Assembly: GCA_025997455.1 (NCBI GenBank)
Contig: BNUP01000074.1
Coordinates: 1-11,060, forward strand
DNA length: 11,060 nucleotides
Reading direction: 5' to 3'
Source of the DNA: Fibrobacterales bacterium
Lineage (GTDB): Bacteria; Fibrobacterota; Fibrobacteria; Fibrobacterales; Fibrobacteraceae
In this document: positions 7,043 to 11,060 of the stretch, piece after piece
Layout: each line of letters starts with the position of its first letter
Position numbering within the stretch: the stretch's first letter is position 1
Position numbers and translations under genes: made by a program
The notes under the pieces: generated by a model
The model's input: the letters and a program-made list of their open reading frames with translations, nothing else
Database searches by the model: none
What the model was told of the DNA's origin: nothing

Positions 7043-7383
7043 GGGGGTGCTTTGGTTTCGACAGGATTCCGAAAGTGCAAGTTGTATGCCGAGAATGGGA
7101 CTCTCTCGTAAAAGTGTTTCGCAAAAGTAACCGACAACGATTACGCTCTCGCTGCTTAAGCAGTGCCAAGCCCCGACCCGCTCCTGTAGGGAAAGGTGCT
7201 TGGACGCAAATCAGGATAGAGTTTCGCAACGCCTAAAAGCGAAACTTGAAAATTTCGGGCTGGTTCTCAGGTGCGCCGACCTTTAGGGCGTTCTTGAGAG
7301 CGAGATATTAAATTCAAAGGGAAAGCATATATGAGCGACCGCCGCCGAGATTTTGGACAGGGGTTCAACTCCCCTCACCTCCA
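7043..7383 (+). ncRNA. ssrA: tmRNA (one-piece)
   Basis: The 5' end GGGGGTG (7043-7049) pairs with CACCTCC (7376-7382) to form a 7-bp acceptor stem with one G-T pair; A7383 is the discriminator base. The CCA is not encoded. GGTTTCGACAGG near the 5' end is the conserved tmRNA signature, and AGGGG-TTCAACT-CCCCT near the 3' end is the T arm. The tag reading frame most likely resumes at GCA 7121 and reads AKVTDNDYALAA, ending at TAA 7157-7159. The ALAA end is the usual degradation signal read by ClpXP and related proteases. The G/C-rich hairpins after the tag fit the pseudoknot region. Role: with SmpB it rescues stalled ribosomes and tags the truncated protein for destruction. The exact resume codon is inferred from the tag's end and length. 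Confidence 0.97.
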
Positions 7384-7415
7384 TACGCAAATATGCAATG
7401 CTAAACGGGCAAATA

Positions 7416-7733
7416 CTACCCGCCGCTATAATGATACGGACGGGTTTTCTGCCATTGTAGATACAGTTTATCACAATTTCTTTTTAATAGGGCAAATATA
7501 CTTATTAAAACCCGCCCCTACAATTCCCTTTTCCATACACGACTTTTTGGGCGGCATAAATGCTGCCCCTACCCGCCGCTATAATGATACGGACGGGTTT
7601 TCTGCCATTGTAGATACAGTTTATCACAATTTCTTTTTAATAGGGCAGATATACTTATTAAAACCCGCCCCTACAATTCCCTTTTCCATACACGACTTTT
7701 TGGGCGGCATAAATGCTGCCCCTACCCGCCGCT
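7416..7733. repeat. Two tandem 153-bp direct repeats plus a 12-bp third start
   Basis: Copy 1 is 7416-7568, copy 2 is 7569-7721, and the first 12 bases begin again at 7722-7733. The only difference I find is A7495 against G7648. Each unit holds a hairpin ACCCGCCG...CGGACGGGT and another, GGGCGGCAT-AA-ATGCTGCCC, both with G-T or bulge defects. CGCCCCTAC and TGCCCCTAC ends occur in each copy. 153 is a multiple of three, so an open frame crosses both copies, but nothing suggests translation. The near identity points to a recent duplication or ongoing gene conversion. The rest of the 7384-7808 gap holds only short palindromes and the CCCTATACCCC repeat. Confidence 0.95.
7418..7450 (+). terminator. 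Probable terminator of ssrA
   Basis: ACCCG (7418-7422) plus CCG (7423-7425), an 11-base loop, then CGG (7437-7439), a bulged A and CGGGT (7441-7445), followed by TTTCT. It starts 35 bases after the mature tmRNA 3' end. The same hairpin recurs at 7571-7603 in the second repeat copy, so the terminator appears to be duplicated. Confidence 0.5.
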
Positions 7734-7760
7734 TGCAATGCCCACTTTCAACTTTACTCT

Positions 7761-7785
7761 CCCTATACCCCACACCCTATACCCC
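7761..7785. repeat. Short direct repeat CCCTATACCCC x2
   Basis: CCCTATACCCC occurs at 7761-7771 and 7775-7785, separated by ACA, just upstream of the hypothetical gene. Its function is unknown. Confidence 0.6.
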
Positions 7786-7808
7786 ATTTTTCTACCTTCC
7801 ACTTGAAT

Positions 7809-8369
7809 ATGTTGGAAACACAGACAATGCAGGCTACTCCCACTCAGCAGACAATGCGAAACCGCACCTACCACTGCCGAATGAGAAACTTGTATTACGA
7901 AAAAGCAAACTATCAATTTCGCAAACTCAAAAAAAATTTAGACAGCAATTCCTCCATCAGCGAATTGGAACAATTGCCGGAACTTTACGAGTTTAGAGAA
8001 CTCCTTCAAATTGCACTGAACTATGCAACAGCATCCGTCTATTACGGAAAACGGGAACAAATCGCCTCATACTCCTTAGACCACCATTGGGGTATCTTGC
8101 AGGAAGAAACGGTTCTGGTATATTTTTTGGAAGAGCAAATATCGAGCGTAAAATACATCATCAGCCACATAGAAACCAACCGCAGAATTCAAGATGTTGC
8201 CATAAACGAAAAAGTCGATATTTTTGTCAGTCATATTTTGGAAAGCATTGCCGAACTCGGTCAAAGTTCGGAAAATGACCTGAAATACATTTACGAAAAT
8301 ATTGAAAAACGCTACTACATAGGCAATAAATTATTCGGCATCTTGCAAGAATTGCAAAATTTTCAATAA
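7809..8369 (+). CDS. Hypothetical alpha-helical protein
   Basis: 186 residues if begun at the ATG at 7809. I do not recognise the family. From about residue 16 the chain is rich in charged and aromatic residues with a helical look (RNLYYEKANYQFRKLKKNL; EFRELLQIALNYATASVYYG; YIISHIETNRRIQDVAINEK). It lacks a signal peptide, membrane segment or cysteine motif, so it is probably cytosolic. The open frame extends back to 7713, but that part lies in the 153-bp repeat and low-complexity DNA. No ATG has a strong SD: 7827 has a weak GGAAA upstream and 7854 is also possible. It lies upstream of and on the same strand as the YkgJ-family gene, and a three-hairpin element begins seven bases after its stop. 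The pairing may mean a joint role. Confidence is for a real gene, not for the start. Confidence 0.65.
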   Translation: MLETQTMQATPTQQTMRNRTYHCRMRNLYYEKANYQFRKLKKNLDSNSSISELEQLPELYEFRELLQIALNYATASVYYGKREQIASYSLDHHWGILQEETVLVYFLEEQISSVKYIISHIETNRRIQDVAINEKVDIFVSHILESIAELGQSSENDLKYIYENIEKRYYIGNKLFGILQELQNFQ

Positions 8370-8375
8370 TGGAAA

Positions 8376-8525
8376 TCTCTAAAAACTCCATTGACTCTCA
8401 ATTTAGTAAAACTGGAGTTTTTAGAGACAACGGCGAACCTGCAAAAAATAAACATTCTCATAGTTCGCCGATGTCGCTTAGAGAACCTCTATCAACCACT
8501 TATGAGGTTAATAGAGGTTCTCTAA
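8376..8525 (+). other. Three-hairpin element, copy 1 (between hypothetical gene and ykgJ-like gene)
   Basis: Three stems in a row. H1: TCTCTAAAAACTCCA (8376-8390) with TGGAGTTTTTAGAGA (8413-8427), 15 perfect pairs, 22-base loop. H2: CGGCGAAC (8431-8438) with GTTCGCCG (8463-8470), 24-base loop. H3: TTAGAGAACCTCTAT (8478-8492) with ATAGAGGTTCTCTAA (8511-8525), 15 perfect pairs extended inside by CAACC/GGTTA with a mismatch. Copy 2 at 9262-9388 has the same order, the shared string ACAACGGCGAA before H2, and TTCGCC, ATGT and GCTT after it. The whole element is also open in frame with the next gene from an ATG at 8369. Confidence 0.8.
8513..8517 (+). promoter_or_regulatory. RBS of the ykgJ-like gene, buried in hairpin H3
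   Basis: AGAGG seven bases before the ATG at 8525. It lies in the 3' arm of H3, where it pairs with CCTCT in the 5' arm. It supports 8525 as the start and suggests that folding of H3 limits translation. Confidence 0.5.
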
Positions 8526-9277
8526 TGAAAATGCGTTATTTTCAAACTCGAAAAATAAAAACGATTGAACTAAAATTTGCCGCGTTATTACGAGACGAAC
8601 TCTCGCACCTTCCCAAACAACTGACTATTGAACAAATTCCGCAGCACATAGACCGAATAAAAACATTCACCGATAAGTGCCACTATTTTTTTGACGAATA
8701 TATCTCACAAGTTCTCAAACAGCACACAGCGAAAATTTCCTGCAAAGCGAACTGCCCCAATTGTTGCCATCACTACCCTATGTCAATAGAACCGTTTGAA
8801 CTCATCTCAATATATTCAACATTACGAGAGCAGGCAACCGCTGTTCAAAGCACCTGCGAGGCTAACGAAAAACCGCACAATGAAGAAGAATTTGCACTTT
8901 TAATAGAGGGTTGTTTGAAGAGAGAAAGGGAATACAATCACAAACTCACAGACACTGCATTTGATATTGACACTGCTTTGCAAAAATATTTTTCACTCGC
9001 CATACCCTGCCCGTTTCTTTATGGCGGCAACTGCGGCATTCACGAATATAGACCCTTCACCTGCCAAATGTATTTCTGTATGAGCGACCCTAAGTATTGC
9101 GATCCGAAACATTTACAACCGCACAAAAACAAAAGTTTTGCAATCTACCTGCCAGAACATTTGGAAAATCTTATACTCGAAATTTCCGCTCATTACTCAT
9201 CAATTGACCTTCAAGAATCCCTCTACGGCGGAATTGCCGAATTGCATTTGTTAATGATAAATTCTAAAAATTGCTAA
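8525..9277 (+). CDS. YkgJ-family cysteine-cluster protein
   Basis: 250 residues with the cysteine pattern of the YkgJ (PF03692) family. The first group is C73-x3-C77-x2-C80-C81 (CKANCPNCC). The second is C162, C170, C180 and C185 in PCPFLYGGNCGIHEYRPFTCQ and what follows, including the typical CGIHEYRPFTC. Family knowledge: the cysteines probably bind a metal or Fe-S cluster; some relatives (FliB-like) are linked to lysine methylation, but most have no known function. The N-terminal 70 residues are helical and unassigned. I chose the ATG at 8525 because of its SD at 8513-8517. A start at 8369, overlapping the upstream stop as TAATG, would add 52 residues encoded wholly by the three-hairpin element; this is less likely but cannot be excluded. 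The last four codons lie in the first stem of the second hairpin element. Confidence 0.88.
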   Translation: MKMRYFQTRKIKTIELKFAALLRDELSHLPKQLTIEQIPQHIDRIKTFTDKCHYFFDEYISQVLKQHTAKISCKANCPNCCHHYPMSIEPFELISIYSTLREQATAVQSTCEANEKPHNEEEFALLIEGCLKREREYNHKLTDTAFDIDTALQKYFSLAIPCPFLYGGNCGIHEYRPFTCQMYFCMSDPKYCDPKHLQPHKNKSFAIYLPEHLENLILEISAHYSSIDLQESLYGGIAELHLLMINSKNC

Positions 9278-9388
9278 AATTTCACCTTCTGCACTTGCAA
9301 TTTTTAGAACAACGGCGAAATATCTCATTTCGCCAATGTTGCTTGGTAATCTCTAAAATTTCAAAAAATTGAATTTTTAGAGATTACC
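9262..9388. other. Three-hairpin element, copy 2 (between ykgJ-like gene and folE)
   Basis: H1: TTCTAAAAATTGC (9262-9274) with GCAATTTTTAGAA (9297-9309), 13 perfect pairs and, as in copy 1, a 22-base loop. H2: GGCGAAAT (9314-9321) with ATTTCGCC (9327-9334). H3: GGTAATCTCTAAAA (9345-9358) with TTTTAGAGATTACC (9375-9388). The arms differ from copy 1 but stay complementary. The element spans almost exactly from the ykgJ-like stop to the folE stop of the convergent gene, so it may also serve as a two-way transcription end or 3' stabiliser. Confidence 0.8.
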
Positions 9389-9948
9389 TACTTCCCGATT
9401 AGAGAAAGGAATTCCGTCCGCGTAGTTGCATTGCTTTTGAAAGTTCCCAAAAGTTTGCTGGTAAACATCACCGATGCGTGTTTTTTTACACCGCGAATAG
9501 TCACACAACTATGAACGCACTCAAGCACCACACCCACACCCCGCGGCTCAAGCGTGCGATAAATCAACTCCGCAATTTGCGTGGTCAATCGCTCTTGCAC
9601 TTGCGGTCGCGCCGCATAAAACTCCACAGTGCGCGCCAACTTGGAAAGCCCCACAATACGATTTCCCGGAATATAAGCGACATGCGCCTTTCCAGAAAAC
9701 GGCAAAAAATGATGCTCGCAAAAACTCGTCACCGGAATGTCTTTAAGCAAAATCATCTCATCATATTTTTCAATAAACTGCGTCGATAGAATACTCTCTT
9801 CATTTGAGTTATCTTCCAAACTCGAAAAAACCTCTGCATACATTTTTGCAATGCGCGAAGGAGTTTTTAGCAAACCGTCTCTATTTGGATTTTCGCCGAT
9901 GCCTTCCAAAATCAATCGAAAGCCGTCTTCTATCTTTTTACTGTCCAT
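9388..9948 (-). CDS. folE: GTP cyclohydrolase I
   Basis: 186 residues. The enzyme converts GTP to 7,8-dihydroneopterin triphosphate, the first step of folate (and in many bacteria queuosine) synthesis, in the cytosol. Recognisable parts: DGLLKTPSRIAKMY (24-37), zinc ligands C77 and H80 in SFCEHHFLPFSG with the third, C148, in VHSCVTIRG, then GLSKLARTVEFYAARPQVQE (100-119). The usual HxCM is HSCV here; both key residues are kept. The length is close to the family's short bacterial form. The ATG at 9948 gives the normal N-terminus; a GTG at 9969 would add seven residues. No clear SD is seen. The gene lies 45 bp after the upstream outer-membrane-type gene on the same strand and may be cotranscribed. 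It is convergent with the YkgJ-family gene, with the second three-hairpin element between them. Confidence 0.96.
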   Translation of the reverse strand: MDSKKIEDGFRLILEGIGENPNRDGLLKTPSRIAKMYAEVFSSLEDNSNEESILSTQFIEKYDEMILLKDIPVTSFCEHHFLPFSGKAHVAYIPGNRIVGLSKLARTVEFYAARPQVQERLTTQIAELIYRTLEPRGVGVVLECVHSCVTIRGVKKHASVMFTSKLLGTFKSNATTRTEFLSLIGK

Positions 9949-9993
9949 TGTGAAAAAATAGAAAAGCACAAAAAAGAAACGCCAGCAGAATTG

Positions 9994-11060
9994 TTATTTA
10001 ACCCAAGGGAAGTTGTGCAGTCTTCGCTCGTTGTTTCCTTCTTGGTAAATGGGGACTTCGTATTTGAAGATATAGAACGGGGAATTTTCGCGGTGTTGCA
10101 AGGAAGGTGCTAAGCGAAATTCCATTCCGTAAATATTTTTGGTGAGAGAGAATGAGTATTGAAATGAGAGTTCTCCAAAAATGCTTTTTTGTTCAAAGTC
10201 ATAGCCGCTGCCGATTTGCAGGAATTTTTTGGAATCGCCCTGACGAAAGTTCAGTTGTGCAGCTAATTTTTCGCCCAAGAAATAACCGCCTTCGGCAAAG
10301 AGAGTGCTTTTTGAAAGTCCGCCCGAAAAATGAGGGTGCAGGGGAACTTCGCCTATTGCAGTGAAACCTTTTTGATCGCCGAGTGTGTAGCCAAGCGTTA
10401 GGGATAACGGAAATTTTTTATTGTATGTGTTTTTATATATCTCGCCCATTCCGCCCCAAATGTCCGTGTTTAGCATTCCGCCTGCAAGCCACAAGGGGAA
10501 TTTGTCGGAGTTCCACATAAGATAGCAACGGTCAAAAATATCGCGGTCGGGCAGGCGGTCTTGGTCATTGATTTTTAACGACGGAGAGAGACCGCCTATA
10601 ACATAAAAACTAAACGGCATTGCTAAAACTGCGTCTAAATCTAATGCAATTCTTGCAGGGTATTGATTTCTGGCAAAAGTTACGGAGTGATCAAAAGCGG
10701 GGTTTATATCTACGAATATTACAGGGTCGTATTTGCCCTCTTTGTTTTGGGAATAATCGGGGAGCGGAGCTTTTACTTCCGTGAGTGCAAAAATAGAGAC
10801 ATCTTTGGGGTGTTCGGGGGAACGCCAAGCGAGACCCGCACCAATTTCAAAATACGACGGCAGGTTGAATGCGGTGAGCGGTTTTATTGTAAATTGTGTG
10901 GAAACACCGTATTGATTTTGGAAAAAATAATTTTCAACGGACAGAGTTGAATATGTTAAATCCGCCTCGCCTGCTATTACACCGACGGGAGTGTGCAGGT
11001 TTATATCGTAAATGCCCGCAACATCTAAGTAAAAGGTTGATAAACTGTCTTTGAACGGTA
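9994..11060 (-). CDS. C-terminal part of a beta-rich, probable outer-membrane protein (partial)
   Basis: The frame is open from the window edge to the stop at 9994, giving 354 residues without the N-terminus; the internal ATG at 10620 is not the start. The sequence is a run of alternating polar and hydrophobic strands ending in turns, such as SYFEIGAGLAWRSP, PLSLTLGYTLGDQKGF, STLFAEGGYFLGEKLAAQLNF and SIFGELSFQYSFSLTK, rich in Tyr, Phe and Gly. This is typical of outer-membrane beta barrels. LWLAGGMLNTDIWGGMGEIY recalls the YjbH/GfcD-type barrels linked to exopolysaccharide export, but this is a weak resemblance. The protein ends in NFPWVK rather than a terminal Phe. Only one cysteine is visible. 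The signal peptide, full length and promoter lie outside the window. Confidence 0.75.
   Translation of the reverse strand, partial: PFKDSLSTFYLDVAGIYDINLHTPVGVIAGEADLTYSTLSVENYFFQNQYGVSTQFTIKPLTAFNLPSYFEIGAGLAWRSPEHPKDVSIFALTEVKAPLPDYSQNKEGKYDPVIFVDINPAFDHSVTFARNQYPARIALDLDAVLAMPFSFYVIGGLSPSLKINDQDRLPDRDIFDRCYLMWNSDKFPLWLAGGMLNTDIWGGMGEIYKNTYNKKFPLSLTLGYTLGDQKGFTAIGEVPLHPHFSGGLSKSTLFAEGGYFLGEKLAAQLNFRQGDSKKFLQIGSGYDFEQKSIFGELSFQYSFSLTKNIYGMEFRLAPSLQHRENSPFYIFKYEVPIYQEGNNERRLHNFPWVK

Noticed and set aside
7416..7733. CRISPR array
   Set aside because: Two adjacent 153-bp copies without unique spacers are a tandem duplication.
7331..7996. A 221-codon open frame on the plus strand crossing the 153-bp repeats
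   Set aside because: It begins inside the tRNA-like end of tmRNA, is made mostly of the two repeat copies and runs out of frame into the hypothetical gene. It is open only because the repeat length is a multiple of three.
8369..8524. N-terminal extension of the YkgJ-family protein from the ATG at 8369
   Set aside because: All 52 codons lie in the hairpin element, whereas the ATG at 8525 has a good SD. It is kept as a possibility in the gene entry.
8376..9388. Integron cassettes with attC sites (gene followed by structured element, twice)
   Set aside because: The layout is suggestive, but I cannot find the GTTRRRY/RYYYAAC core boxes, and attC sites form one imperfect hairpin, not three separate stems. 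No integrase is seen.
10152..10950. Plus-strand open frames at 10152-10364 and 10663-10950
   Set aside because: They lie opposite a continuous minus-strand frame with clear beta-strand periodicity and show no family features.

Overview
The window looks like chromosomal DNA of a Gram-negative, AT-leaning bacterium. It has a type IV prepilin, an apparent outer-membrane beta-barrel protein, a one-piece tmRNA and many small palindromic repeats. The short pilin, the DUF3516-type helicase and the repeat style remind me of Fibrobacterota and their relatives. That placement is an impression only; no marker in the window proves it.

Layout. (1) 8-514 (+): a type IV pilin with a terminator-like hairpin, then about 150 bases of palindromes. 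(2) 670-4405 (-): a tight four-gene operon read right to left. It encodes a family 2A encapsulin shell, a SufS-type cysteine desulfurase with a long disordered N-terminal extension (the expected cargo), a CysM/CysK-type cysteine synthase and a JAMM (M67) metallopeptidase. A good sigma70-type promoter (TTGCCA-17-TATATT) and a small leader hairpin precede it. (3) 4517-7000 (-): a Ski2-like/DUF3516 helicase. (4) 7043-7383 (+): tmRNA (ssrA), with a near-consensus TTGACA-17-TATATT promoter that overlaps the start of the divergent helicase gene. (5) 7416-7733: two tandem 153-bp repeats, the first probably supplying the tmRNA terminator. (6) 7809-9277 (+): an unrecognised helical protein and a YkgJ-family cysteine-cluster protein, each followed by a copy of a conserved three-hairpin element. 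(7) 9388-11060 (-): folE (GTP cyclohydrolase I) and, upstream of it, the C-terminal 354 residues of a beta-rich probable outer-membrane protein cut by the window edge.

The most interesting system is the encapsulin operon. Family 2A shells are known to house cysteine desulfurases. Here the pair sits in one transcript with a cysteine synthase and a JAMM protease, the pair known from sulfur-carrier-dependent cysteine synthesis (CysM/Mec+ with CysO). The operon could therefore both make cysteine and strip its sulfur inside a protein shell. No ThiS/CysO-like carrier gene is present in the window.

Two further themes stand out. Palindromic repeats appear to have invaded coding sequence: the desulfurase linker and an extra segment of the JAMM protein are written in repeat-like DNA. 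And a conserved, covarying three-hairpin element flanks the YkgJ gene; in the upstream copy it sequesters that gene's ribosome binding site.
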